The notes: generated by a model not told the origin, from the letters alone. A stretch of DNA of 64,000 nucleotides from Owenweeksia sp. (GCA_002695025.1 NZNV01000017.1:62001-126000); one strand, 5' to 3'. Numbered from the stretch's first letter, positions 47,788 through 57,372 are shown. Numbers and translations: made by a program.

Positions 47788-49866
47788 TTATTCTTTTTTC
47801 TGAAAAGCATCCTTGGCAATGCCTTCATTCACCTTAACCTCCTCTGCAGTAAGAGTTATTTTCTGCGGCCCCATGATCAGGTTGATCTCGTAGGGGTATT
47901 TTACTCCTTTCACTTCGCGGTAATCTGAATAAGTGGTTGTGCTGATCACCGGCCCCTGGGGAGTATCAGTTTTCTTCTCCTCCTTTATGGGTAAGTAGGT
48001 GTCTGCAGAATAGTAACGTGTAAAAGCATCACCCATGGGGTCAGTAATTTCCATGACGTAAGCTTTTTTACCGTCTACCATGGACATACCTAACAGCTTG
48101 AGTTTATAACCGAGTTCATCATACTTCAGTTCCTTGTTCATGAGGGCATCCAGCTTTATGGAAAGTAAATCCGGACCTTCCACTTCCTTAGTCCCCATCT
48201 GGTTGGTCATATAGGCTTTTTCACCATCATAAAGCATTTCCTGCACTACGCCATAGCCGGGTACGGTCATAGTAGAGCGGTACAGGCTGGGACTTTTCTG
48301 CAGGTCTACCTGGTCAAAGGGAGCAGGAGCTCCCGGCATTACCGCTTTTCTGTGTATTTCCAGTTCCTTTACCTTTTTCATGTTTTCTGCACCGCCTTTC
48401 GCTTCTATATACTTGTCAATAACGGTTTGTGCAGTAACTCCGTCAGGTACTGGCATGGAAGGCTTATCGGTAACATTTCCTTCCTCGTCAAAGTATTGCA
48501 CTTTGCCAAAGCTTTCCAGCTTGTCTGCTACTTCGGAGGCTTTCCCCACTATGGTAAGATGCATGTGGTTGGGCTGGATGTAATTTTGAGCCGCAGTCAT
48601 TACATCTTCCTTGGTCAATTTTTCCAGGCGTGGAAGGTAGGTTTCATAGTAATCCTCCGGCAAGTTGAAACGATTGATGTTAAGAGCAAAGTTGGCAATG
48701 GTTTGCGGACGTTCCAGGGCGCGGCCAAAGCTTCCGATAACGGCATTCTTCGCACCGCGGATCTCTTCATCCGTAGCAGGCTCGGTGCGGATACGGTTAA
48801 ACTCTTTCATGAATTCGGTAACTGCACTATCCGTAACCTCGTTGCGAACACTGGCATTGGCGGTAAACTCACCGATAAGGCGGTCCGAATCGTAATTAGA
48901 GTATGCACCGTAGGTGTAACCCTTGTCTTCACGTATGTTCAGGAATAAACGTCCTTGTGCTCCGGCACCCAGGATCTCGTTGGTCAATGCCATTTTTACT
49001 TCATCCGGGTCACCGGGTTTCAGGTTAATAGTATTTCCCATTACCAGTACAGACTGTATAGCTGATTCCTTATTTATAAAGGATATGGCCAATCCATCGG
49101 GCTTGGTGGGTGTAGGGTAGGTGCTTTCCGGTTTATTGCCGGGCTTCCAGTCACCAAAGTGTTTCTTGGCTAGCTTTTTTACGTCTTTGGCCTTTACATC
49201 GCCAACTATTGCCAGGTAAGTGGCATTGGGAATCCAGTAGTTGCTATAGTACGTTTTGCAATCGTCCAGATCTACAGCGTTCACGCTTTCCACGGTGGCA
49301 TTTTCTCCATAAGGGTGGTCCTTACCGTAGAGGCGGGCATTAAATACATTGCCAGCCACGGCTTGTGGGTTGTCTTTAGAGGATTCTATCCCGGAGATCA
49401 TTTGTTTTTTAAGCTTGCTGAATTCCTCTGCCGGGAAGGCAGGGTGTTGCGCTACATCGGCAACCAGCTCCATCAGCTTCTCCTTGTATTTGCTAAGCCC
49501 GCTGGCAAAAACACTGGAGGAAGAGGTGTTGAGGCTTGCTCCCATAAAGTCCACTTCTTCGTCTAACTGGGCTTTGGGGCGTGACATGGTTCCCTGGCGG
49601 AGCATTTCACCAGCCAGCTCTATAAAGCCGGCTTTGTCGCCTTCAAAAACAGGTTTACGGTCAATTACCAGGCTCATGGAAACGCGGGGCAATTTGTGGT
49701 CTTCCACCACAATTACCTTTAAACCATTGTCCAGTTCGTATAATTTATATTCCCCGAAATCCAATTCAGGTGCCGGCCCGGCCTCGGGGCGTACGCTGCG
49801 GTCTAATTGCGCAAAAGCCGTATTAAAGAACGCCAGGCAAAAAATAAATGCGATTATCTTTTTCAT
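47788..49866 (-). CDS. M16 family peptidase homologue lacking the zinc motif, with LolA/DUF4292-like tail
   Basis: 692 residues, signal peptide MKKIIAFIFCLAFFNTAFAQ. The M16 repeat starts with FGEYKLYELDNGLKVIVVED, but the position of the HxxEH zinc motif reads ELAGE (residues 83-87, in AGFIELAGEML), so it cannot bind zinc as usual. The second M16 half follows to about 440. Residues about 465-690 resemble the lipoprotein-carrier-like fold (TAQTVIDKYIEAKGGAENMK). It is 24 nt downstream of the intact M16 gene, suggesting a catalytic/non-catalytic heteromer as in mitochondrial processing peptidase. Confidence 0.85.
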   Translation of the reverse strand: MKKIIAFIFCLAFFNTAFAQLDRSVRPEAGPAPELDFGEYKLYELDNGLKVIVVEDHKLPRVSMSLVIDRKPVFEGDKAGFIELAGEMLRQGTMSRPKAQLDEEVDFMGASLNTSSSSVFASGLSKYKEKLMELVADVAQHPAFPAEEFSKLKKQMISGIESSKDNPQAVAGNVFNARLYGKDHPYGENATVESVNAVDLDDCKTYYSNYWIPNATYLAIVGDVKAKDVKKLAKKHFGDWKPGNKPESTYPTPTKPDGLAISFINKESAIQSVLVMGNTINLKPGDPDEVKMALTNEILGAGAQGRLFLNIREDKGYTYGAYSNYDSDRLIGEFTANASVRNEVTDSAVTEFMKEFNRIRTEPATDEEIRGAKNAVIGSFGRALERPQTIANFALNINRFNLPEDYYETYLPRLEKLTKEDVMTAAQNYIQPNHMHLTIVGKASEVADKLESFGKVQYFDEEGNVTDKPSMPVPDGVTAQTVIDKYIEAKGGAENMKKVKELEIHRKAVMPGAPAPFDQVDLQKSPSLYRSTMTVPGYGVVQEMLYDGEKAYMTNQMGTKEVEGPDLLSIKLDALMNKELKYDELGYKLKLLGMSMVDGKKAYVMEITDPMGDAFTRYYSADTYLPIKEEKKTDTPQGPVISTTTYSDYREVKGVKYPYEINLIMGPQKITLTAEEVKVNEGIAKDAFQKKE

Positions 49867-49890
49867 TGCTGATAGTATCTTGAGGTTGAA

Positions 49891-51204
49891 TTATTGTTTT
49901 TTGGGCAAATAGTAAAGTACCACGCGGTTGGAATTCACGAGGTACGTATTAGCTACACGCTGAAGATCTTCACGGGTAATCTCCCGGTATTTTTTGATCT
50001 CGGTATTGATGAGGTTGGCATCGCCATAGTATACATGGTAGTTGGCCAGGCTTTCTGCAATACCTGCCATGGTAGAGTTGCGCGATATAAAGTCATTTTC
50101 CAGTTGGTTCAACACCTTCTCGTACTCCTTTTCGGATATCATTTCATTGCGTACACGCTCTACTTCGCGGTCAATACCGTTTTTAAGATCGCCCAGAGAA
50201 ACCCCCATGTTGGTAACTCCCAGGGTTACAAAGAGTCCACCATTTTCAAGGGCAAAGGGAAAGGTTTGAACAGCTATGGCCAGTTGCTCACCATCCACCA
50301 AGGTTTTGTACATCCTGGAGCTTTGACCGTCAGACAGTAGCGTGGTAAGCATTTCAAGGGCATAGGAATCTTTAGTGGATTGTCCGGGAATGCGGTAACC
50401 CAGGAAAATAGCTGGCAACTGGATGTTATCGTATACCGTATCTACCATTTCGCCATTCATTACCGAAAAAGCGGGTTTAGGACGGGGGATATCCTTAGAG
50501 CCTTTTTCAATGTCGCTGAAATACTTTTTGATCAGTTCCTTGGCCTCGTCCGGGTCTATATCACCGGCAATGGAGAGGGTGGCGTTATCGGGTACATAAA
50601 AGGTTTCGTAAAAGTCAGCAAAGTCCGAGATCTGGGCTGCGTTCAGGTCTTCCATACTTCCAAGAGGTGTGTGGCCATAGGGGTGATCCGCAAAGGCCTT
50701 TTCAAACATATTCTGTTGGAAGGACATATAAGGCTGGTTGTCAATACGCAGGCGCTTTTCTTCCTTAACTACTTCCCGTTGTGTTTCCACACCTTTATTA
50801 TCTACGGTAGCGTGTAACATACGTTCACTTTCCAGCCAAAGCCCCAGCTCAAACTGATTGGAAGGAAGTATTTCATAATAAAAGGTGCGGTCAAAGGAAG
50901 TGTTGGCGTTAATGGCACCACCGTTGGCCTGTACTATAGTAGTAAACTCACCCCGCCCTATGTTGGGAGACCCCTCAAACATCAGATGTTCAAAAAAGTG
51001 GGCAAAGCCGGTACGGCCCTGGGGTTCATTCTTGGAACCTACATGATATAATACGGAAACAGCTACAATGGGCGTGCTGTGATCTTCATGAAGTATAACG
51101 TGCAGACCGTTGTCCAGATCGTATTCTTCAAATTCTATATTGGTTTGAGCATTAGTTAGTTGAGTAATGCCCAAACAAGCCAGAAATAAGAGCTTTTTTT
51201 TCAT
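49891..51204 (-). CDS. secreted M16 family zinc metallopeptidase
   Basis: 437 residues from the ATG at 51204, which opens a signal peptide (MKKKLLFLACLGITQLTNAQ); an in-frame extension to 51513 crosses the promoter region and the rplU start and is rejected. The zinc motif HFFEH is intact (H69, E72, H73) in GFAHFFEHLMFEGS, with the third ligand expected near EVVKEEKRLR. Upstream partner of the inactive homologue; a -7 box lies 40 nt before the ATG. Confidence 0.92.
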   Translation of the reverse strand: MKKKLLFLACLGITQLTNAQTNIEFEEYDLDNGLHVILHEDHSTPIVAVSVLYHVGSKNEPQGRTGFAHFFEHLMFEGSPNIGRGEFTTIVQANGGAINANTSFDRTFYYEILPSNQFELGLWLESERMLHATVDNKGVETQREVVKEEKRLRIDNQPYMSFQQNMFEKAFADHPYGHTPLGSMEDLNAAQISDFADFYETFYVPDNATLSIAGDIDPDEAKELIKKYFSDIEKGSKDIPRPKPAFSVMNGEMVDTVYDNIQLPAIFLGYRIPGQSTKDSYALEMLTTLLSDGQSSRMYKTLVDGEQLAIAVQTFPFALENGGLFVTLGVTNMGVSLGDLKNGIDREVERVRNEMISEKEYEKVLNQLENDFISRNSTMAGIAESLANYHVYYGDANLINTEIKKYREITREDLQRVANTYLVNSNRVVLYYLPKKQ

Positions 51205-51243
51205 TGAGACAATTGAATATGGTTTGTTTTTTCGCGTGGGCAT

Positions 51244-51251
51244 CAAATGTA
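51244..51251 (-). promoter_or_regulatory. -7 element of the M16 pair
   Basis: Minus-strand TACATTTG, an exact consensus match, followed by ATGCCC. The leader to the ATG at 51204 would be about 35 nt. No TTTG at the proper -33 distance. Confidence 0.5.
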
Positions 51252-51358
51252 CTAAAACTTGTGGCCTCACCATGAAAAACCGATGAAGAGGGTGGGTATA
51301 TTTGACGGGCAAATGCAGTTGTAAAGGAGTAGGAGTGAAATTTTTACAGTTCACCTTG

Positions 51359-51389
51359 CTTGATATATTAGGATACTTTATTACATTTG
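51359..51389 (+). promoter_or_regulatory. promoter of rplU-rpmA
   Basis: CTTG (51359-51362), 19 nt, TACATTTG (51382-51389), then CAGCCCC. Transcription should begin near 51395, after the TTG at 51387, which removes that TTG as a start and leaves ATG 51411 with a leader of about 16 nt. Confidence 0.65.
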
Positions 51390-51410
51390 CAGCCCCAAAA
51401 TTTAATGTGT

Positions 51411-52109
51411 ATGTACGCAATCGTAGAGATAGCAGGGCATCAGTACAAAGTACAAAAAGATCAACAAGTCTATGTAAACCGTTTGTCCGGTGATGAAGGC
51501 AGTGAAGTGTCATTTGACCGTGTATTGCTTACCGATGACAATGGTTCTATAGAAGTTGGCGCCCCGGCTATAGAAGGTATTAAAGTTGATGCTAAGATCG
51601 TATCACACCTTAAGGCTGATAAGGTAATCGTGTTCAAGAAGAAAAGAAGGAAAGGTTACCGTGTAAAGAACGGTCACCGTCAGGCTATTTCCCTGATCGA
51701 GATTACCGGCATCGGCAAAGGTTCTGCTAAAAAAGCAACTCCTGCCAAAGCAGAGAAGAAGGCTGAAGCTCCTAAAAAAGAGCAGAAAAACGAAGTGAGC
51801 GAAAACCTGGTAACCCGCGCTGAGCACCGTGCTGAAGAGCAGCACCTGGAAGTGAACGTGGATAAGCTGTTGCACGATATCGGTACAGCTACCAAGGCTG
51901 AAGCCCAGGATCTGAAGAAGATCAACGGTATCGGACCCGCTTACGAAGAGAAGCTTAATGTTGTAGGTATCTATACTTACCAACAAATTGCCAACCTTAA
52001 GGCTGCTGATAAAAAGTTGCTCTCTGAACTTTCAGGGATCACCGTAGAGAAGATCAACAGCGAAGAGTGGGTGAAGCAAGCCAAAGCATTGTTAAAAGAA
52101 GAAAACTAG
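51411..52109 (+). CDS. rplU: 50S ribosomal protein bL21 with C-terminal helix-hairpin-helix extension
   Basis: 232 residues from ATG 51411 ([20 protein letters not shown]). Residues 1-100 are a complete L21 domain ending [15 protein letters not shown], the rRNA-binding tail. A Lys/Ala-rich linker follows, then residues about 165-232 hold a helix-hairpin-helix region ([20 protein letters not shown]). bL21 binds 23S rRNA; the extra domain is a known Bacteroidota variation whose role is not established. rpmA follows after 6 nt. Confidence 0.93.
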   Translation: MYAIVEIAGHQYKVQKDQQVYVNRLSGDEGSEVSFDRVLLTDDNGSIEVGAPAIEGIKVDAKIVSHLKADKVIVFKKKRRKGYRVKNGHRQAISLIEITGIGKGSAKKATPAKAEKKAEAPKKEQKNEVSENLVTRAEHRAEEQHLEVNVDKLLHDIGTATKAEAQDLKKINGIGPAYEEKLNVVGIYTYQQIANLKAADKKLLSELSGITVEKINSEEWVKQAKALLKEEN

Positions 52110-52115
52110 TAAAAA

Positions 52116-52376
52116 ATGGCACATAAGAAAGGAGTTGGTAGCTCCAAGAACGGTAGAGAATCAGAAAGTAAACGCCTTGGCGTGAAGATCTTCGGTGGCC
52201 AGCAAGCCATTGCCGGAAATATCATTGTGCGCCAGCGTGGTACCCGCCACAACCCAGGTGAGAACGTGGGTATTGGAAAAGACCATACCCTGTTTGCACT
52301 GGTGGATGGAACGGTTGCTTTCCGCAAGAAAAAAGATAATAAGTCTTACGTATCGATCGTACCGAACGAAGCCTGA
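52116..52376 (+). CDS. rpmA: 50S ribosomal protein bL27
   Basis: 86 residues, beginning [20 protein letters not shown], the standard bL27 N-terminus whose tail reaches the peptidyl-transferase centre; [20 protein letters not shown] follows. There is no N-terminal cleavage extension of the Firmicutes type. It is cotranscribed with rplU and followed by a terminator. Confidence 0.97.
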   Translation: MAHKKGVGSSKNGRESESKRLGVKIFGGQQAIAGNIIVRQRGTRHNPGENVGIGKDHTLFALVDGTVAFRKKKDNKSYVSIVPNEA

Positions 52377-52400
52377 TCGCGTAAGTTTTAAAAAGTGTTT

Positions 52401-52440
52401 AAAAGCCTTTTCGTGCCTTACGAAAGGGCTTTTTTGTTTT
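52401..52440 (+). terminator. terminator of rplU-rpmA
   Basis: AAAAGCCTTTTCGT (52401-52414) pairs with ACGAAAGGGCTTTT (52420-52433), 14 bp with one wobble, around GCCTT, then TTTGTTTT. Confidence 0.92.
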
Positions 52441-52471
52441 ATAAATTAGCCCACCCAAAATCAAGAACCCT

Positions 52472-53743
52472 ATGTTGGAGCTATCCTATCTTAGAGAACA
52501 TAAGGATGAAGCCATCAAGAGGCTTTCCAAACGAAAACTACAGGCGCAAACTGCCGTGGAAGATATCCTGCGGCTGGATGAGCAGCGCAGGTCTAATCAG
52601 GCCGAGCTGGATGCCGTTTTGGCTGAGAGTAATTCGCTGAGCAAAGAGATCGGACAGCTTTTCAAAGAAGGGAAGGCGCAGGAAGCCAATACCCTGAAGG
52701 ATAAAACCGCCAGCCTGAAAGAGAAGAGCAAAGAGCTGCAGCAGGAACAGGAGCAGATTCGGCATGCTTTGGAAAATTTACTGGTGACCCTGCCCAATAC
52801 ACCCCACGAGCTGGTGAAGGAAGGTGCGGATGCCCATGATAATGAGGAGATAAAAGTAGTGGGCCAGAAGCCTGGTCTGGCTGAAGGTGCAAAACCGCAT
52901 TGGGAACTGGCCGATCAATACGGCCTGATTGATTTTGAACTGGGTGTAAAGATTACCGGAGCCGGTTTCCCGGTTTATAAGGGAAAAGGCGCACGCCTGC
53001 AACGGGCGTTGATCAACTTTTTCCTGGAGCAGAATATTGAAGCAGGCTACGAGGAATACCAGCCACCACACTTTGTGAATGAAGCCTCGGGTTTTGGTAC
53101 CGGTCAGTTGCCGGATAAGGAAGGACAGATGTACCATATGGAGAAGGATAACCTTTACGCTATCCCTACCGCAGAAGTGCCCATTACCAACCTTTTTCGC
53201 GATGTGATTATAGATCACGAAGACCTGCCCATACGCTGTACAGCTTATACCCCTTGTTTCAGGCGTGAGGCCGGAAGTTATGGGAAGGATGTTCGCGGTT
53301 TGAACCGCCTTCACCAGTTTGACAAAGTGGAAGTGGTTACCGTAAGTAAACCGGAAGCATCCTACGGTATACTCGAAGAAATGGTGGCTCATGTGGGCGG
53401 TTTGCTGGAAAAACTGGGTCTCCACTACCGCATATTACGTCTTTGTGGTGGCGATATGGGCTTTACCTCTGCCATGACCTATGATTTTGAGGTATGGAGT
53501 GCAGCTCAGGAACGTTGGCTGGAAGTGAGTTCCGTATCCAACTTTGAGACCTACCAGAGTAACCGGCTTAAGTTGCGCTACCGTGGTGAAGATCGCAAAA
53601 CCCAACTTTGCCATACCCTTAACGGTAGTGCCCTTGCTTTACCCCGGGTATTGGCAGCCCTTCTGGAAAACAATCAAAGTGCTGAAGGTATCCGTATACC
53701 TGATGTGCTGATACCTTATACCGGATTTGAAATTATAGCATGA
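52472..53743 (+). CDS. serS: seryl-tRNA synthetase
   Basis: 423 residues. The N-terminal long antiparallel coiled-coil arm (about 25-105), which binds the tRNA-Ser variable arm, is clear from its EL/QEQ repeats. Class II motif 2 is CFRREAGSYGKDVRGLNRLH (about 265-285) and motif 3 is NGSALALPRVLAALLENNQ (about 390-408). It attaches serine to tRNA-Ser in the cytoplasm. The stop overlaps the following lipoprotein gene by 4 nt. Confidence 0.96.
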   Translation: MLELSYLREHKDEAIKRLSKRKLQAQTAVEDILRLDEQRRSNQAELDAVLAESNSLSKEIGQLFKEGKAQEANTLKDKTASLKEKSKELQQEQEQIRHALENLLVTLPNTPHELVKEGADAHDNEEIKVVGQKPGLAEGAKPHWELADQYGLIDFELGVKITGAGFPVYKGKGARLQRALINFFLEQNIEAGYEEYQPPHFVNEASGFGTGQLPDKEGQMYHMEKDNLYAIPTAEVPITNLFRDVIIDHEDLPIRCTAYTPCFRREAGSYGKDVRGLNRLHQFDKVEVVTVSKPEASYGILEEMVAHVGGLLEKLGLHYRILRLCGGDMGFTSAMTYDFEVWSAAQERWLEVSSVSNFETYQSNRLKLRYRGEDRKTQLCHTLNGSALALPRVLAALLENNQSAEGIRIPDVLIPYTGFEIIA

Positions 53744-54288
53744 AGAAGTTAATTCTGAGTTTTGGAACCCTGGCAGTGGTAGCTACCTCCTGCCAGAGCA
53801 ACGCACGTTTTAAAGATGAAATTGCCACGGTGGATTCTCTGCAAACCAGGCTTAGCCTGTACGATGTCAGAATGGATTCGGTGGACGAGTCCCGCCTACG
53901 GGAAATTTCGCCCGAGGTGAATGAATTATATGATTACCTCGTTGAGAATTACCCTGATTCCCTGGACCGTTCCTTCTGGGTTACGCAAGTGAACGGGATG
54001 GTGATCGTTAAAAAAGGAGCGGACAAATACCTCAGCTTTCACGATAAGGTACAGAAAGAGATCGATTATACCCAGGAACAGCTAAGTAGCCTCCGCAAGA
54101 GCCTTACGGATGAAAAACTTACCGAAGAGGATGCGGAAAAATACCTGTCGGATGAAAGACAGGCGGTAAGCGAGATCGGCATGTATGTAAATAAGCTCCA
54201 AGGTCCGGCTCAATTGGCAGTGGTCATGTGGGATACTTTACATCCCCGTATGCGGGCGTTGGCTGATTCTATCCAGGCCCTTCCATAA
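53740..54288 (+). CDS. predicted lipoprotein, function unknown
   Basis: 182 residues. Signal with lipobox VATSC (C18), then a largely helical, coiled-coil-prone protein with repeated DSLQ/EQL spacing (e.g. IDYTQEQLSSLRKSLTDEKL). No domain recognised. It overlaps serS by 4 nt and precedes a TPR gene by 42 nt, a run of genes likely read through from serS. Confidence 0.7.
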   Translation: MKKLILSFGTLAVVATSCQSNARFKDEIATVDSLQTRLSLYDVRMDSVDESRLREISPEVNELYDYLVENYPDSLDRSFWVTQVNGMVIVKKGADKYLSFHDKVQKEIDYTQEQLSSLRKSLTDEKLTEEDAEKYLSDERQAVSEIGMYVNKLQGPAQLAVVMWDTLHPRMRALADSIQALP

Positions 54289-54330
54289 CTTTTGGTGCAT
54301 CAGGCCGTTTATCTTGTATATATTTAGAAA

Positions 54331-56157
54331 ATGAAGAGGAAGATAAGGCTGAAGACCGGAGTGCTAACCCTTTTGTTTAGTTTATGGGGCGCCCTTCTCA
54401 TGGCGCAGAATGACCATGAACTGGGCATGCAGTATTATGCCGATGGAGAATATGAAAGGGCTATTGACTACCTGGAACCTTCCATAAGACGCTCCTTTGA
54501 TCCCAAAACCTACGAAGTACTACTGAACTCTTACCTGGCCCTGGAGGAGTATAAGAAGGCAGAGAACCTCACCAAGGATCTTCTGCGGAAAGGAGCTTTT
54601 AACGGTATGGAATTGTATACAGACCTGGTATACATCAATACTTTAAAGGGCGATGCGAAGGAAGCGGAGAAGGCGATGGATGAGATCCGGGAGCGTATTG
54701 AGAAAAATCCCAGCCTGGCGTATGGTGCAGGTAATTCACTTCAGCAAAAAGGTTATCCCCAGCGCGCTTTAGAGGTGTATGAATTGGCCGAGGCCCGTAA
54801 CCCCGGTATGAATTTCGATTATCAGAAGGCCCTGTTGTATGGCGAATTGGGGGATCTCCGCAGTATGTACAGCATGTACGTGGATATGGTGTTGCGTTCC
54901 CCTGCCTACCTTCCATCTGTAAAAAACCTCATCGCTCAGGGAATTACGGAAGGTGAGGAAAACGAATACATCCAATTCCTGAAAGAGCAGATCATTACTA
55001 AAATACAGGAAGGTGCACCCCGTAGCATGAATGAACTCTTAGTGTTCGTATATATCCAGGAAAAGAACTTCCGGGGGGCCTTCACCCAATTAAAAGCCCT
55101 GGACAGAAGGAGCGGGGGCAACCGTGCTGAGGTGTACAACCTAGGGCAGGTGGCGCTCAATAATGGTGAGTATGAGTTGGCGCTTAACATCTTCGATTAT
55201 GTGCAGGAAGCCGGTAAGGACAATCCCTTTTACGAGGAAGCCCGCGTACAGAAACTGGTGGCTCAGCGTAAATTGCTGGAAAGTAAGGATGATACTCCTG
55301 CCTCTGCCTGGAAAGATCTGCAGAAACAGTATTACAAAGCTGAAGCAGAATTGAGGGGCCTCCCTGAAACCGGTCCGCTGCGTATTGACCTGGCCCATTT
55401 TACGGCCTTTCGCCTGGATGAGACCGATTCTGCATTTGCCTTATTGAAAGGCATGCTTCTCACCTCTTACATTTCAGAGGAAGACAAAGCCCGGGCCAGG
55501 ATAGAACTGGGTGATATCCTGCTATACACCGGTGAGCGCTGGGATGCTATACTCTATTATGGGCAGGCCGAAAAAGCCTTTGAAAAATCGCCCATTGGAC
55601 AGGAGGCCAAATTTAAAAGGGCCAAGGCGGCCTATTACGTGGGGGATTTCCAATGGGCGCAGGGAATTTTTAATGTACTCAAGGCCTCAACGTCCAAGCT
55701 TATTGCCAATGATGCCATGCGCTATTCTTTACTGATCAATGACAATATTGCCCTGGATACCACTACGGAAGCCATGGCGCTTTTTGCCCAGGCCGATCTG
55801 CTGAATTACCAGGATAAGAAAGATTCCGCCATGATCATCCTTAACCAGTTGCAAAGGGAGTTTCCTGATCATACCGTGCAGGATGAAGTATTGCTCCTGC
55901 GTTCCGAAATATGGATGGCCCGTGGTAATTATGAATCCGCTGCTGCTGATCTTCAGGCGATCATTGATGGTTTTCCGGAAGATATTCTGGCTGATGATGC
56001 CCAATTCCGGCTGGCACAGTTATACGAGACCAAAATGAACCGGGTAGAAGAGGCCAAGGAATTATATCGCAGCCTTTTTACCGATCATCCCGATAGTTTT
56101 TATACGGCTGAGGCCCGCAAACGTTTTCGCCTGCTGCGGGGTGATATCCTGAACTGA
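54331..56157 (+). CDS. TPR-repeat periplasmic or outer-membrane-associated protein
   Basis: 608 residues with a signal peptide (about 1-25, ending LLMAQ). TPR-like helix pairs run through the protein: GMQYYADGEYERAIDYL near 33, ALEVYELAEARNPGMNF near 148, AKFKRAKAAYYVGDFQWAQG near 425, and a final AQFRLAQLYETKMNRVEEAK near 552, ending FYTAEARKRFRLLRGDILN. The role is unclear; envelope protein assembly is plausible. GNAT follows after 1 nt. Confidence 0.75.
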   Translation: MKRKIRLKTGVLTLLFSLWGALLMAQNDHELGMQYYADGEYERAIDYLEPSIRRSFDPKTYEVLLNSYLALEEYKKAENLTKDLLRKGAFNGMELYTDLVYINTLKGDAKEAEKAMDEIRERIEKNPSLAYGAGNSLQQKGYPQRALEVYELAEARNPGMNFDYQKALLYGELGDLRSMYSMYVDMVLRSPAYLPSVKNLIAQGITEGEENEYIQFLKEQIITKIQEGAPRSMNELLVFVYIQEKNFRGAFTQLKALDRRSGGNRAEVYNLGQVALNNGEYELALNIFDYVQEAGKDNPFYEEARVQKLVAQRKLLESKDDTPASAWKDLQKQYYKAEAELRGLPETGPLRIDLAHFTAFRLDETDSAFALLKGMLLTSYISEEDKARARIELGDILLYTGERWDAILYYGQAEKAFEKSPIGQEAKFKRAKAAYYVGDFQWAQGIFNVLKASTSKLIANDAMRYSLLINDNIALDTTTEAMALFAQADLLNYQDKKDSAMIILNQLQREFPDHTVQDEVLLLRSEIWMARGNYESAAADLQAIIDGFPEDILADDAQFRLAQLYETKMNRVEEAKELYRSLFTDHPDSFYTAEARKRFRLLRGDILN

Positions 56158-56158
56158 T

Positions 56159-56569
56159 ATGTACGAAGTATTCATTTCCAGCGATAAAGAACGCCTTAAC
56201 CTGGATCTTATCCATAGTTTCCTGTCCAATAGTTATTGGGCCAAAGGCCGCACCCCTGCACAGGTAAAAACCACGGTTGATAATTCCCTCTGTTACGGTT
56301 TGTACAAAGATGACCAACAAATAGGCTTTGCCCGCATTGTTACAGATCGCGCGGTATTTGCATATATAATGGACGTTTTTGTGGTAGAGACCGAAAGAGG
56401 GAAAGGTTATGCTGCGCAACTGATGGAGTTCATTTTAAAAGACCCGGAGCTGGCCGTAGTTTCCCGCTGGATGCTCGGCACCCGCGATGCTCATGCTTTA
56501 TATCGTAAATTTGGTTTTTCTGAAATACCCCACCCTGAATGGGTTATGGGAATGACCAGAACCATATAA
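56159..56569 (+). CDS. GNAT family N-acetyltransferase
   Basis: 136 residues, one Gcn5-like domain: IGFARIVTDRAVFAYIMDVFVV, then the CoA-pyrophosphate loop ERGKGYAAQLM (Q/RxxGxG/A motif) near 81-91, and WMLGTRDAHALYRKFGFSE. The acceptor is unknown. It lies 1 nt after the TPR gene and 7 nt before the DUF4286 gene. Confidence 0.85.
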   Translation: MYEVFISSDKERLNLDLIHSFLSNSYWAKGRTPAQVKTTVDNSLCYGLYKDDQQIGFARIVTDRAVFAYIMDVFVVETERGKGYAAQLMEFILKDPELAVVSRWMLGTRDAHALYRKFGFSEIPHPEWVMGMTRTI

Positions 56570-56576
56570 ACAAGCT

Positions 56577-56900
56577 ATGTACATTTACAACGTTACCGTA
56601 AATATTGACAACTCTGCTCATGACGAGTGGCTGCAATGGATGAAGGAAACACATATCCCTGAGGTGATGAGTACCGGTATGTTCCTGAGTAACCGTATTT
56701 TGCAGGTAATGGTAGAGGAGGAAAGCGGAACCACCTATTCTATACAATACGAGGTGAAAGACCTGGAAACCTTACGGCTGTACCAGGAAATGTATGCTCC
56801 CAAATTGCAACAGGATCATATTGAGAAATTCAAGGATAAGTTTGTGGCCTTCCGCACCATTCTCAAGCTCACCCACGAGCACGGACCGGAAGATGCCTGA
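56577..56900 (+). CDS. DUF4286 family protein
   Basis: 107 residues. The opening YNVTVNIDNSAHDEWLQWMK and the QYEVKDLETLRLYQEMYAPKL region match DUF4286, a small alpha/beta protein of unknown function common in Bacteroidota, often next to recX or serS-linked genes. The recX start lies within its last eight bases, so the pair is translationally coupled. Confidence 0.82.
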   Translation: MYIYNVTVNIDNSAHDEWLQWMKETHIPEVMSTGMFLSNRILQVMVEEESGTTYSIQYEVKDLETLRLYQEMYAPKLQQDHIEKFKDKFVAFRTILKLTHEHGPEDA

Positions 56901-57372
56901 TCCTCATAAAAAGATATACGAACTTGACGAAGCCCGGGAAAAGATCCGGGCTTTTTGTGCCTACCGCGAACGCAGTCAGGTGGAAGCCCGTGAAAAACTC
57001 TTTAGTTATGGTCTTATACCCGAGGTGGTGGATGAACTCCTGGTGGAGCTGATCCAACAGGACTTCCTGAGCGAGGAGCGCTTTGCCAGGGCCTATGTAC
57101 GGGGAAAATTCCGCATCAAGAAATGGGGACGGCAAAAAATTAAGACAGGTCTTCATCGGCACGGTTTGTCAACCTATGTGCTCAACAAAGCCTTTGCAGA
57201 AATTGATGATAAGGCCTACGAGGAAACGCTGGATGAATTGCTACAAGCCAAATACCGCGATACCCGGGAAACCAATGTGTTCCGGAAAAAGGGGCGGGTG
57301 GCCCGTTGGTTGATCAGTAGGGGCTATGAGCCGGATATCGTTTGGGATAAGCTCAGGGAGCTGGATTCTTAG
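56893..57372 (+). CDS. recX: RecX regulatory protein
   Basis: 159 residues from ATG 56893 (MPDPHKKIYELDE), preferred over a frame opening at 56794 because the extra part is antiparallel nonsense inside DUF4286. RecX three-helix repeats: ALRxKL-like AREKLFSYGLIPEVVDELLV, FLSEERFARAYVRGKFRIKK and WLISRGYEPDIVWDKLREL. It binds RecA filaments and limits recombination. recA is not in the window. Its stop abuts the stop of the converging amidase gene. Confidence 0.88.
   Translation: MPDPHKKIYELDEAREKIRAFCAYRERSQVEAREKLFSYGLIPEVVDELLVELIQQDFLSEERFARAYVRGKFRIKKWGRQKIKTGLHRHGLSTYVLNKAFAEIDDKAYEETLDELLQAKYRDTRETNVFRKKGRVARWLISRGYEPDIVWDKLRELDS

Noticed and set aside
51205-51513. 103-residue N-terminal extension of the M16 peptidase
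   Set aside because: It would cross the divergent rplU promoter and start, and the ATG at 51204 gives a proper signal peptide.
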